The notes under the pieces: model-generated | Told to the model about the DNA's origin: nothing | The model's input: the letters and a program-made list of their open reading frames with translations, nothing else | The model's database searches: none | Origin: Gracilariopsis chorda | Lineage: Eukaryota; Rhodophyta; Florideophyceae; Gracilariales; Gracilariaceae | Direction: 5' to 3' | NCBI GenBank assembly: GCA_003194525.1 | Contig: NBIV01000174.1 | Span: 1-64,000 of the forward strand | Length of the DNA: 64,000 nt | Made by a program: the position numbers and the translations under genes | Shown: in pieces, positions 40,796 to 51,923 of the stretch | How positions within the stretch are numbered: position 1 is the stretch's first letter | Layout: each line of letters begins with the position of its first letter

Positions 40796-41323
40796 TCAAC
40801 AAAGCGTGAAACGGCCGTTATGCCGCTCCCTGAGCTCTGTGAAACGCTGCACAGCGTCGGCAAGATAGTGTCCAGGGCCTTGTGACGGATCCCACATAAG
40901 CATACACGACAGCAGTCGTTTGTCATGCTCGCCCAGAAAGCGCATTACGTAGACGTCGTGCGCGCCTACCTTAGCGGGCTCCTGCGACAGAGACACCGCC
41001 TGCACCTCGTCCGTGTTTATGTGACACTCGAAGAGGCGGTCTTCCGAAGCGACGGACAGAAAGTGCCCGCGACCAGGCACGGCGAATGTGGACGTGGAGT
41101 AGTCCAGACGCCCTATTGTTTCTAACACCACGCCTGGCGACACGGCTACGAAACGAAGCGTGCCCAGCGTGCCAGCGGCGCTGAGAAAGTCGCGCAGACG
41201 CTGCGTGCGCGGAGTGTCCGTACTGGCGGCGGCGCTCATCAGTGGCACGCGCCGCGCGCACACGCGCGCGCCGCGTGACGGCGATACGCGCCGCGCTGAG
41301 TGCGGCGATACGAAGGCGCTCAT
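40796..41323 (-). CDS. Small organelle-targeted protein resembling the ChuX/HutX haem-carrier fold
   Basis: A 175-residue protein from ATG 41323. Residues 1-32 are Ser/Arg/Ala-rich with no acidic residue, like a plastid or mitochondrial transit peptide. The remaining 130 or so residues resemble ChuX/HutX by order of blocks: TLRFVAVSPGVVLETIGRLD, then FECHINTDEVQAVSL, RFLGEHDKRLLSCML and a closing helix VQRFTEL. The match is by eye and weak, so a haem-binding role is a hypothesis. It lies 240 bp upstream of the RWP-RK start on the same strand. Confidence 0.5.
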   Translation of the reverse strand: MSAFVSPHSARRVSPSRGARVCARRVPLMSAAASTDTPRTQRLRDFLSAAGTLGTLRFVAVSPGVVLETIGRLDYSTSTFAVPGRGHFLSVASEDRLFECHINTDEVQAVSLSQEPAKVGAHDVYVMRFLGEHDKRLLSCMLMWDPSQGPGHYLADAVQRFTELRERHNGRFTLC

Positions 41324-42950
41324 CGATGAAACGAAATGAATCAACGCCTGGTGCTCTCGCCGCCTTTGCGCTTGCGCTTCACCTCCTCCGTCTATTAGAT
41401 AGTCTATCCTTGTGGTTCATTCCGCAGCGCGATCAGCGAAAGAGATCCAAGTTTGACACACGTGTTTTCGTGTGCACCGACGTGTATTACGTGGTCATCT
41501 ACGTGTACGCACAGCTTACGACTTGCACAGTAATCGCTTGAAACTTGTAAGAAACGGTGTCGGGCACGTGTGCACACGTCTGCCTCGGAGTTGTGATGAT
41601 CTCAATGTTGCAACACCTTGCACCACAGCCGTAGATACGAAGGGTATAGGGATAAGGGATACCAACGAAGAGTAAGGGTTATTTGCTAACCTTTATCTGC
41701 CCGCAGCCAAAGGCCTCTTTTAACTCTCTCCGCGCTGAGAACGTCATCAGCTCTGTTGACATCAGTTGCTCGATTAACCCTACCTGTCGTGCGGCATCCA
41801 CAATTTCAAACTCATCATCGCGACTGCAGCTTAAGAGAGGCCAGCGCATGAAACCATTTGTTGCGCAACAGCATCGCAAGAACCAGTTCACAGCTCAACG
41901 CGTTAACTACCTTGTTCCTTTTAACTCCTCCGTTTTTCTGTAAAACAGTACGTGTAATAAAGAACGCACCCACCAAGTTTATCACCTTTATCCAACTTCA
42001 TAATGGTCCATGGCATGATGGACAACGACGCAAGCCCATCTTACGACTCCCTGAGATCAACCACGCTCATACGAGACCCCTCGTAAATCTACATTCGATC
42101 CACACCTGTGTTCACGGCCCACTATCTAGTCCAGCACTTGAACACTTCTCTCGCGAAGTTTAAAAGGCCCGCACTACGGTCCCACACCCCGCGTCATTGT
42201 GCAATCGGCGTTGGACAACGAACTATGAAATCATTCTTTGGCGCATGATACAGCCTTAAAACAACCTATAAAGGGTTAGGCTAAACCCAAGCGTTGCCTT
42301 AAACCACGTGACTCCCACGAGACAAACCCCAACGAAACCTTTTCGCTTTCTCCTAGAAACAGCGACTGGTGTTGCTGTAGGCCACGCTGCTTCATGCAAC
42401 CACCTTCGAGCCTCCTTGCAGATCGCTATTCGTCATGTGTGTTTCTCCGCCTGCCGACTCACATTACCTTTCGTAGCTTCAAACGTGATCACGTAGCACG
42501 CTCGTTGGTCTACCACAGAAACACTCTATACACCATTTGGAGCGCGGCCATGCGAGCAAATGACTCGGCAACCGAACGACGGTTCATTTTACATTTGTCG
42601 ACCACAAGGCGAATCCCTCAGTGGCACGAGATACATACATATCTGACCTGTATAGCCGAAAGGTGAACGAACATACAAACTTCTGTATATCAAAAGTATT
42701 GTTAAGGGACCAGAGCGCACGACAATCACACTCTTAAGCTTCACAGCGAGAGAGAAGGTAAAATAAAGGCGTACAGGAAAACAGAGGATCGTGGCGGTAG
42801 GATTGGGGATCGATGGTAGGTTAACGGGAGAACGAAGGGGGATCGGTATTATGCTATCTATAATCTATACTGATGCAACGGGCAGAACAAAGCAGGAGCA
42901 CGGGCGGGAGATGTGGTCGAAGGCAATGGACCGTGGAGAGTACATTTGCG
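41324..42950. other. Intergenic stretch, no gene seen
   Basis: About 1.6 kb containing the promoter of the small targeted protein and the 3' flank of the C2-WW gene. The short frames lack recognisable products. Confidence 0.5.
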
Positions 42951-45311
42951 TCAATCAGCATAAACGCTTTCTCGGTATGAGCGAGCTTCAGTAGCCGGAA
43001 AGCGCCATTGCGTAGATCGAGACGCATGGTCTACAAAATATTGCTTTCCATCTTCATCGACCATACGCTCCCACCCCGGTGGAAGCCACAGACTTTCTTG
43101 TGTATATCGATGCGCAAAGTAGTATCGTGAGCTCCCGGGGTCATGGATAGCTTGCCATTCGTCTTCATCATCGTCATAGGCTCCTTCTGCAAGATCCAGT
43201 CCAGGTAGCGATGTGTCCGGAGACGTTTCGCAAGTTTCTCTGATATCTTCCTCCTCATAGTCATATTGTTCCTCCCCAGGAGCACATCTCGTGAGCTTTT
43301 GATTTGCATCCTGAGGATTGGTACGTGAGCCTGTCAGGTAGCCGTCGTCTGAAAGAACGGTAGAACCAACTTCCACACCGCCTTCTGTAGTACAAGAACT
43401 ACCAAAGCTCTTCCCACTCTTGTTTCGTCTCGCTTGCATATCCGGAGGTGACTCGCGACCATCACAAGTGCCGTCCGATGCTCTGCTCGTTGGGACTCGG
43501 GATGAACTACTCTCATCAGAATGCTGCCGTGGCTTTGACCGCCCTGGACTATCCGATATTCTGAGTTTCGAAAGTTCCTCGCACGACTCGCCTTCATTGT
43601 CTCGACTCGCCTCTCGCAGAGCGGCGAACAGCTTAATCTGCTCAACATGAGACGATGCGCGCGGGTCAACCTTACTGCGCAACTTAGATATCGTGCTTGT
43701 GGAGTCATCGCCCGAGTCAGAAACTGCCCAAGAAGAGCGCTGTACCGTGGACGGGCTGCCGTGCGCCCCCGTGTCATGCTGTGGCGGCTCAATCTGTTGG
43801 GTGCGCGGTACAGCGGCTCGCTTTTTAAGGTTATCTCGCAAGACAAAGGTATCCATCGCTGGAAACGGTCGACGCTGCAGACGAGGGGACGTGGTATTAG
43901 ACGAAGGTTCAGAGCCGCCATCATACTCCGTCGAATGAGGGTCGCGGGGCTGGTCGGGTGGCGCTTGCAGTTGTTGCTGTGGCTGTGCCGGCTGGGGTTG
44001 CGATGTAGGTGGCACAGATGGTTCGCGGGTGGTTTCAGACTGGACGCTCTTGTCTGAGACGGAGGGTGTGAGGTGATGGTGATTGACACCATATGGTAGT
44101 TGGGTCGCTTGGTTTTCGGTGGCCATTTGCCGTCTCTTCTCGGTGGACTTGGGCAGCTTGATCCACGGAAGCAACTTGCGACTTTGAAGGTCGACGTGAA
44201 CGGGCATGATAACGCCGTCAACGTTGGTAAGATCCGACCCGGGCAGCTGCGAGAACTGAGGAATATTGCGCAGTAGAACCTTTCCGCGAATAATGCCCCT
44301 GTAGTTGGCAAGCGGAACTCTGAACTTGGTAGGCAGGTTCATCCATCCATCACGTATTTTCGAAAACAACATACGAATGGGGAGCGCACCAACTCCAATC
44401 TCCTCCGTTCGGTTGCGCGCAACCTGACGATGCACCGAGAAAAAGATCATAATAGCCGGGGCATTCGGTGTAGAGGTGACTAGCATATCACGCAAAGTAG
44501 TGTCATACTGCAAAGCAGGCTGTGCAGAAAAGCGCGGTTCGGCATCCGATCTCCTTTCCGTGCATCGACAAAAGCCATTCTCAAACGCTCTGGTGCCGAA
44601 CTCCAAGTAGATGAGCTTGACATCGTAGCTGAAGACTTCGGGATACTCGGAGAGTTTGAGGTCGGTAAGATGGGCTCGTACGCGTTGTACATTGGTCATA
44701 GTTATGTTACAATACACATTTCCGTAATAGGTAAGCCCATCTTTAGCGACGATGGACATGTCTACAGATTCGCATCCGCGCGCAATGGAGTCGAGCGGGA
44801 TGACACCCGTTCCCCACTCGACGTCCTGATAAGGGCTGCGCTCGCACAAAGTAACGATGAGATACTTTCGGTGAAGCTTGTAACCGAACTGCGTTTCGTA
44901 TACGAAGCTTGTTGACGGTTGGACGGGGTTGGTGGGTGCAGATTGTTGGTGTGGGGCAGTTCCATCCGCTGCGGCGGGTTTGCGACCGTCGAAACCGCGG
45001 ATGGTATCGGTGTTAAAGTTCCATTGGGGCTGTACTGAGTCTTTTGTGAAGACGTCTGTCTCGGCGTGCCAGTAGTTGTCGAAGGCGAATTTGAGGATGA
45101 CTGGTCGCGACTCTGCGATGCGCAGAACGGCGTGGACGTTTGAGATGGAGACGTGAAAGGTATCGACGGGTTTGGTAGGTTCTTCGTCAGGGATGACTTG
45201 CATGCGCACCTTCTTCTTGACGCGCGGACGCGGGTTGGGGCTTTGCGCGGGGGCGGGGGCGGGAGCGGGAGCGGGAGGAATCGGTGGAGGGGGCTCTGCA
45301 ACGTGCGCCAT
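42951..45311 (-). CDS. C2-like and double-WW domain protein
   Basis: A 786-residue protein from ATG 45311; the frame is open to 45560 but begins there with GTG. Residues 1-45 are Pro/Ala-rich. A C2-like beta-sandwich spans about residues 48-207 (VDTFHVSISNVHAVLRI, then YLIVTLCERSPYQD). A second beta-rich region follows to about 380. A long Ser/Gln/Pro-rich disordered region covers 400-700. Two WW domains close the protein: an atypical one (W719, YYF, W742) and a canonical one (LPPGWERMVDEDGKQYF, W747, W769). WW domains bind Pro-rich ligands, and its own Pro-rich N-terminus could be one. The C2 may bind membrane or protein. The exact role is unknown. Confidence 0.75.
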   Translation of the reverse strand: MAHVAEPPPPIPPAPAPAPAPAQSPNPRPRVKKKVRMQVIPDEEPTKPVDTFHVSISNVHAVLRIAESRPVILKFAFDNYWHAETDVFTKDSVQPQWNFNTDTIRGFDGRKPAAADGTAPHQQSAPTNPVQPSTSFVYETQFGYKLHRKYLIVTLCERSPYQDVEWGTGVIPLDSIARGCESVDMSIVAKDGLTYYGNVYCNITMTNVQRVRAHLTDLKLSEYPEVFSYDVKLIYLEFGTRAFENGFCRCTERRSDAEPRFSAQPALQYDTTLRDMLVTSTPNAPAIMIFFSVHRQVARNRTEEIGVGALPIRMLFSKIRDGWMNLPTKFRVPLANYRGIIRGKVLLRNIPQFSQLPGSDLTNVDGVIMPVHVDLQSRKLLPWIKLPKSTEKRRQMATENQATQLPYGVNHHHLTPSVSDKSVQSETTREPSVPPTSQPQPAQPQQQLQAPPDQPRDPHSTEYDGGSEPSSNTTSPRLQRRPFPAMDTFVLRDNLKKRAAVPRTQQIEPPQHDTGAHGSPSTVQRSSWAVSDSGDDSTSTISKLRSKVDPRASSHVEQIKLFAALREASRDNEGESCEELSKLRISDSPGRSKPRQHSDESSSSRVPTSRASDGTCDGRESPPDMQARRNKSGKSFGSSCTTEGGVEVGSTVLSDDGYLTGSRTNPQDANQKLTRCAPGEEQYDYEEEDIRETCETSPDTSLPGLDLAEGAYDDDEDEWQAIHDPGSSRYYFAHRYTQESLWLPPGWERMVDEDGKQYFVDHASRSTQWRFPATEARSYRESVYAD

Positions 45312-47053
45312 GGGAAGGGTATCCCTACTGAGGGGGAGCGGAAGCGCCGGGCGGAGCGGGGGCGGACGAAGAAGTGCGGCGGTGGGTGGGGAGCGGCTTT
45401 CGGGTGGCTCCAGGTTTGGGGTGGAGAGTGGCGGTTGCGCATACGCAGCAGCGCACAAGTGGCAAGTTTTGCGCTGCGGCAAGGCAACACGCGCTGGCGG
45501 AGGCGGCAAGCAGCGCGCGTGTAGATAACGGCGGCTGCGCGGTGGCGCGCTGTGCGCCACGCACGTGCCGCGCTGTGCGGCACGCTGTCCCGTGGCGCAA
45601 TCTGCTTGCGATAATTGAGCAGTGACAACAGCAAACGGATAACTGCCTTGTCAGCACAGCACGACTGTGAGCTGCAGGAACGGTCCACTCGGCGGGAGCG
45701 CTGCATGCACTGTTGCAACTGCATGCGCGGAACGAAAGGGCGTCGCTGACGGTTTCTGTCAGTTGCGCCCTGGCTATGCAAGCGAGCCCACGCCTCTCTC
45801 CGTAAACGCAAGAAGAGCCGTCATCCCTCATCGTAGCCTGTGACGAGCTTGCCGCGTACCCTGCATTCCAGTTGGCTCGTAGTGCTACCGGGCTTGGCTG
45901 GTGCTAGTAGAGGAGCGGCATTCGTTGCGCAGACGGCAGTGCGTCCATGCGTGCCGGCGCATGTAAGGTGGGCGTTGCGGAAGGGCGCTTACATCACGTT
46001 ATGCAATGCAACTATCATACCCGCATTTGGCTGCGACCAGCTGTGCGGTTGGCAGCGCGTCCGCAGCAATGTGTGTGGCCTGCACACGTCCGTCAAACGG
46101 CTGGCTGCTGCGCGAGGTGCACATGCACGTATGCGACGTGGCATTGAATTTGTAACTTACGCGCCTCCGCCCGCCGCCGCGAACCGCCCAATTCAGCAGC
46201 TGCGAAGCGCAATGTGCTGCGCGCTGCACATGCGCCAGAAGAGAGCACCCGCACGCCATGCATTCGCCCGCAACGGCCATCCGCGGAACATGCGAGCGCA
46301 CGACGGACTGAACGTGTATAACTACCTTTGGTAGTCTGCCAAAAGGTGCCAAGGGTAGATATCAACCAGTCACCTCTTGGCTCGCTCGCCCGCACGGGCG
46401 ATGGCTTTTCTCCCAGCGCACAAACTGTGCGAGAGCTTCGTTGTTCGCCCGTTAACGAGTGCTCTGCCACAGTCGACCCACCAATACGCATGTGGCTTGC
46501 AACTTGCGCTGTCAAGTACTTCACACTTCACTTCATCCATTGTCAGTCCATAATCCAATCAATCTGCCTTAACTTCACAGTTTAGATCAACCGCGCGTGC
46601 TGCTCTGCCACTTGGTTCAGTGCCCAGTTAGGGCACATGTAAATACATCTCGCGCAGTCTCATCATCCCGTCACCCCCCTGTGCGAAACGAACAAAGGCT
46701 AGCTAGCATTGCTACCCCTTTTAATCAGCTTCAGCCGCATCATCACATCTCATCTTATTCGCAACAACTTGTTCCCGCCGGAACGTCCTGCCGTTTCGAA
46801 GGAGCACACCCACCTCAACCTCACATTTTGAACAGCTCATCCACACTGAGATCATCAATTAAAACAAAACCACCCATCTCAATTCGCCATATTCTTACCT
46901 TTGCACCGTCAGTACACTTCATCGCTCGGCCCACCGCCCGTTACTGTGCCGAGAACGAAACCTCATCCGCTCAGCAATGGCGTCACCCTGCTCATTTTCC
47001 CCCAACAACCTCGTCACTCCCCCCCTCGCACGCGCTCACCCATCTTCACCCCC
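45312..47053. other. GC-rich to C-rich intergenic stretch
   Basis: About 1.7 kb between divergent genes. The left half is GC-rich with many CGC/GCG runs (45400-46300). The right half, from about 46600, is strongly C-rich on the plus strand and open in several forward frames, which I read as composition and not coding. No gene is supported. Confidence 0.5.
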
Positions 47054-48607
47054 ATGCGCCTCCGCACTCGTCCAATCCCCTCTCAATCCCCCTCACTATC
47101 CGCCCTCACAACACGCATACATGCATTCACGCATTCATACGTCACCTACAAACCCCTCGTCATACTGCACACGCTGTTGTTTTGCAGCACAATACCTTAC
47201 GTCCTGTATACACTCCTCTCCCCCTCCACCCGCTTCACCGCCTCCTCTCTCCGTTCCGATCAGCCCACCTGTCACATCATAGGCCATCCGAATGCCCCAG
47301 ATATATAGCAAAGAAACTCCCGTATAGTTTGTCGCTTCGAATCAATATGTGTGTCCCACTCTACTGCTCCCGTGTACGCTACCACCCTTCCATCCGTCTG
47401 TCATCTGTCCACACTTCATTTCCGCCCACGTCGTCAACATTCACTTCCTTTATCCTTCAAATCATGCTCTCAAGTGGCCCACCGCCTCGCTCTGTCTGCT
47501 CTCACCACATGGAACCATACAACATGCTCTCACAAATGTGCAACGCTACCTCATTCAACTCACCAGTTAACAGGCACTTCTATCATCGTACCAAACTACC
47601 CCTTTCCGAACCATATATACCACTACGCAAATCAACCTACTCAATTAGCACACGTAGTTGAACACCTGCATGCACTAACTCCACACCCCGAAACAACGCT
47701 CAACATAATCTTCCAAGGCCCCCGAGTCAACCAACCATGGCAGCAAGGTCTACTCGAAGCCAACCTAATCCACCGCATTCGTCCCCTATACCCCGATACA
47801 CGTCTGTACTATCTGCACCAAGTGTCCCAACATATATGTGTATCTTCACCAATCGTCTTGGGTAAATGGGGAAGCCCTGCTCTCTGGCCGTTGGCCAATG
47901 ACACTTCTGTTTCACCCGCCGGTCGTAGCATTCCCGCTGAAGCCATTCGACTCAAACGCGCCGTGTTTAGGCACTCCGCTGTAGAGTGTGCATTGCCCAA
48001 CGGGCATCGAGGTATCACATGTCTTCCCCCTCTTACAGTCGGCTATGCAACGCGCCCATCTACAACCTTACGCTCATTTGATGCGCAAGATGAACAATGG
48101 TTCGCTCGCATGTTAACTGAGGAAACCAGCAAACAAGGCTTTCGATTGAAGACTATCGTCACTAGCAAGAACCATTCCTTTGACCATCAAGTGCGCGCTT
48201 TTGCTGATGTTGGATTTGTAGTTGGTATACACGGCGCCAATCTTGTTAATTCCATCTTCATGAGGCCGTTCTCCGCACTGTTCGAGGTCTTCCCTGCACG
48301 GTCTTCTTCAATGTGCTACTACGCCGGATCGAATTCTGGAATGTTCTATCAGTCGCACAGGACTCGAATAGTGGCATCTGCTGAAGAAAGCGGCTGTCGG
48401 AAAGGATACAAGTGTTGGACAGACCTCAAACACACACGTGTTAAAATCAGTACCAAAAAGGATCAAGATAGAATACGTGAGATGGTCACAAATGGCATGC
48501 GTCATGTTCTGGAACTGAATGCACGTTTTCCTCACGGCATTCCAGTTTTCTTGGACGAGGAGCGCGACGCATATCTGATTGATGAAGGCCAGGATGACCC
48601 CGTTTAG
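47054..48607 (+). CDS. GT61-family glycosyltransferase (gene model uncertain at the 5' end)
   Basis: The frame from about 47309 to 48607 carries the GT61/DUF563 catalytic region: NIIFQGPR…PWQQGLLEANL, then AFADVGFVVGIHGANLVNSIFMRP with the conserved GxHGAxLxN motif. Within it the first ATG comes too late to make a complete enzyme. The same frame upstream has an ATG at 47054, then a likely type II signal anchor (KPLVILHTLLFCSTIPYVLYTLL), as Golgi GT61 enzymes have. A single TAG at 47306-47308 separates the two parts. The gene could be spliced, be a damaged allele, or start in another exon. It would transfer a sugar, such as xylose or GlcNAc type, in the secretory pathway. Confidence 0.7.
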
Positions 48608-50073
48608 CTTTAGGGGTTTGCAAGCACATCATGGAATACCTCTCTCTCTCTTTTACGAACACGCATACACTAATTCCTCGTAGCGCGGGGGTTTGCTAAG
48701 AACCCCGACAACCTGTAATACTTACTCCTATACCGTAGCCACGAACTACAAACCAGTAGCCGTGCTACACTCACTGGGCTACATTTGATACGAAGAAAGT
48801 ATGATGTCCCGTAGGTGTCTTCACCCGCTGAAGCGTTTCGTTTCCGACGACAATCGCCTTCTTCTCTGCACCTCTTCATTCACCCTCTAGAGATCGTCGG
48901 GTAAGGGGCACACCACGACAAGGCTCTTCGCATGTACCTCGTTGGTCGCCATAGAAACCATTGACGACGTCCTTTCGCCCAATCCTCATATCATCGGCGA
49001 GATCAGACAAAAGCACCGGTGCGTAGCTTGTATCATCATCCGACCCAAGCGTAGTTCTCCGAGAAACCCCGTCCAGAGGCTCCTTTTGAGCTCTTTCTTC
49101 GAGGGAAAAAAGTCAGGGAAACGGCGGTTGGATCTTCTCCTGACAACAAGCTCGTGACCGACTGCCTGCGTACGTGCAGTTGGACAGAGGTCTTTTCACG
49201 ACTTTCTACCCAGGTCCGCGACCGGCAAGCTGACCGATCGCCTGGACGAGTTGAACGACCTCCCGGGTCATGGAATACCTACATCACTCGAGAACACCAG
49301 CTTTCTTATTTGTTCACCAGTATTCATAGAGTACTGCTTCACACCCAATTCTTGGGTGTGAGTGTCGTTTTATGCCCACAAGCATGTAAAGCCAAAGAAT
49401 GCAAGACTGCTATTATCCTTCCCTAATGACATCCCATATCGGATGGATCCATCCACTTTGCTACTGGCGCTTGTAGCCCGTTTCTGTCTTAGCTGTTCCA
49501 TTCCTTCTTCTCATTCTCCAGAGCAAGTCAGGTGAGGGAGTCGACAGAACAAGGCACACTCCACTGCCCCGCTTTTTGCTTAGCCCAGAAGCACTAACGA
49601 TACTTCACACTTTTGAACTCGGCGACACCAAATGACAGAATCGGGTCGTAGCCCTAACGATCCTGAGATCCTAGGGCGTTATCCATAGAATCTCCGGAAA
49701 TCTACAGCGCGGCCATCTTCTGAAAGTACGCATATCCTTGGGCGAAGCAGATGCCCAAGAGAGTGTCGGACTTTTTCTTCCGGAAAGCTAACAGAAACCT
49801 TGAGAATACCTATTGTTACCGAAGAGTAGCTTTCTAGCCCTGTGCACTTCTCCTGACAAGCGTGAGTTCCGCCTACATGGCATCGCAGCTGTCCAAACTT
49901 CTAATGAGGGCACTACTCTAAACTCTACATGCGCATTCCAGATTCGCTCCCCAATTCCTGGGTATAAACAGTTTTAGTGCTTGTTGATCTCTTTGACCAA
50001 AGTTCCCTTTCGTACAGCTTTGCTAATGATTGCTACAAGAGTGTCTCCGGCGATTTGAGCCTTGAAGATATTA
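48608..50073. other. Intergenic stretch, no gene seen
   Basis: About 1.5 kb between the GT61 gene and the second copy of the duplication. It contains a (TC)n-flanked motif near 48641 also present near 23051, and a 10-bp hairpin at 49339-49361. No coding region is supported. Confidence 0.5.
49339..49361. repeat. 10-bp perfect hairpin with 3-nt loop
   Basis: TCACACCCAA at 49339-49348 and TTGGGTGTGA at 49352-49361 around TTC. No run of T follows, so nothing suggests a terminator. Its role is unknown. Confidence 0.65.
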
Positions 50074-50120
50074 TGTGCCCTACTGATGTCTCTAACACCG
50101 TCGGTGTCTATCTCACCTTC

Positions 50121-51404
50121 TCAACCGTTGTACGGCATGAGCATATCTGACTCAGACGCTACCATCTTGCAAACGTGTGGGCGAACCATGACCACTTTCT
50201 CCATGATATGACGCTTCATACATACCATGACGCCGTCCTCGGCGCATTCGAATTTCGCTACACACGGTCGCGGCTTGCATTCACCCTCCTTCTCGTTGGG
50301 GTTCTCCATGTCGTAGCATTCGCCGCCCTTCGAGGAGCTAACCTTACACTTGCACGTGTCTGGCTCTGTAGAGTCAGAGAGACCCGAAAAGTCGGTGTTG
50401 TAGTCGCTGTCGTTGTTTTTTGTTTCAGTGGGTTCCTTGCTTGTGGGCACACGGCCCTTTTTCTTATCGGTATCGTCGTCGTCGTCGGAACTGTTCTTGT
50501 TTCCGTCCTTCTTACCGCCCTTCTTCTTGCCGTCATCATCGCCGTCGTCGGAACTGTTCTTGTTTCCGTTCTTCTTACCCCCCTTCTTCTTGTCGTCATC
50601 ATCATCGTCGTCGTCGTTGCCGGAACCGTTCTCGTTTCCGTTCTTCTTATCCCCCTTCTTCTTGCCGTCGTCGTCGTCGTCGTCTTCATTGTCTTTGTCG
50701 TCGCCGTCTGAAGTGTCAGATCCATTTTGCTTCTTTCCACCACAGTTGTCTCCGCCAATCACATGTCGGAAGTGAACGGTGTGTGCGGGGAGCGTCTTCT
50801 TTTTGTTACCCTTGCCTTCCGATACCAGCTTCCAAATGAAGCGCGCTTTGCGGTCAAACTTGTTGTGTTTGATGTCTACTTCATCGGCCTTGTCCCATTT
50901 ACAGAAGGCTTTCTTGAGCTCTTTGCTGGATTTGTCGACGCGGTCGTTCCAGTATGCTTTCTGGTCGGTAGGCCATGAGAGGAAGTCATCAGTGCGGGTT
51001 CTGTAGTGAGCGGTATCGGAGCGGTATGTGTGTCCGTTCCAGACGATGGTGGTCAAGATGGCCGCTTTGTCAGAGGTCTTTTCGGCGAGAATACCGACGA
51101 CGTCTCCCTTTGCAACAGAGACGGTAACGGTTGCGGTGCTTCCGGAGTCAACTTTCTCTTTGAGTACACCGTTGACGAAGACTTGGGCATCGGCGTAGGC
51201 TGAGAGTTTGATACTGGCTTCGGAAGGCGTTTGCTTTGCGTTTGTGTCCTTGAGAGTCCTGATGGAGGGCTGGAAAGATGAGTGAGTGGAATCAATTTGA
51301 TTTCTTGAGAAGTAACCGTGATCAGAACTCCAGAGAGCACGAGCTGAAGCGAGGGTGAAGACCAGGGCGAGCAGCAGGAGATATGTAAGAGCAAGGACTC
51401 TCAT
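50121..51404 (-). CDS. Secreted Lys/Gly/Asn-Asp repeat protein, three-unit copy
   Basis: A 427-residue protein from ATG 51404 and a paralogue of the 35449-37011 product. The signal peptide is identical, and the N-terminal domain and Cys-rich C-terminal domain are nearly so. The repeat block has three units, not seven, which accounts for the 93-residue difference. Substitutions outside the repeats are few and mostly conservative. No frame damage is seen, so both copies look functional. The family is unrecognised; an extracellular charged scaffold is a guess. Confidence 0.8.
   Translation of the reverse strand: MRVLALTYLLLLALVFTLASARALWSSDHGYFSRNQIDSTHSSFQPSIRTLKDTNAKQTPSEASIKLSAYADAQVFVNGVLKEKVDSGSTATVTVSVAKGDVVGILAEKTSDKAAILTTIVWNGHTYRSDTAHYRTRTDDFLSWPTDQKAYWNDRVDKSSKELKKAFCKWDKADEVDIKHNKFDRKARFIWKLVSEGKGNKKKTLPAHTVHFRHVIGGDNCGGKKQNGSDTSDGDDKDNEDDDDDDGKKKGDKKNGNENGSGNDDDDDDDDKKKGGKKNGNKNSSDDGDDDGKKKGGKKDGNKNSSDDDDDTDKKKGRVPTSKEPTETKNNDSDYNTDFSGLSDSTEPDTCKCKVSSSKGGECYDMENPNEKEGECKPRPCVAKFECAEDGVMVCMKRHIMEKVVMVRPHVCKMVASESDMLMPYNG
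50465..50690 (-). repeat. Coding minisatellite, three units
   Basis: The same unit as in copy 1, with three repeats and an expanded Asp run of nine residues. In frame throughout. Confidence 0.85.
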
Positions 51405-51567
51405 TTTCGGGATGGAAGGGGGGATGTAGAATGAAAACAGAAACGAATGGCTTGCAGAGTGTAGCGGGGAAAGCTGAAGTGAGCTGGGCTGTGTTAGAGG
51501 CTGAGGAGAAGGAAGTTGTTGGAGCTGGGTGACGGGGTGAGCTGAGGTGAAGGAATTGGGGATCGGG

Positions 51568-51574
51568 TTTTATA
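51568..51574 (-). promoter_or_regulatory. TATA-box candidate for the repeat-protein gene, copy 2
   Basis: TATAAAA on the minus strand, about 164 bp upstream of the ATG, matching copy 1 in sequence and spacing. Confidence 0.5.
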
Positions 51575-51923
51575 GGGGCTGGGAGGACGAGTTCATGTAG
51601 GGAGAGGAGAAAGCATATTTGCTACTTGGAGAGGTTTTGTGTTTCGGGTTGGCGATGTTAGAATGTGAGAGGTGAGGCAATGGATTGTGTGTAGTGTCGC
51701 GTATAGAGAATGTGTTGAAAGCTGTGATAATTACGTGGGCATAAGTTGTTGGTTAAGTATTGTTCAGTATGCGTACTGGGTGGTCAAGGATTCTCATTCG
51801 ATTGATTTTTGGACGCCATTGCGAGGGAGATGCTCTTCATGACGAATAGGGACGATTGTATGCAGGATTGCATGTTTCGGGGGTAGAGGGTTACCTTAGT
51901 CTCTGCTAGTTTAGGGGTATAGA

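Noticed and set aside
46597-47661. A 354-codon plus-strand frame overlapping the GT61 gene
   Set aside because: It is open because the strand is C-rich. The product is His/Pro/Ser/Thr-rich without a domain, and the GT61 motif lies in another frame.
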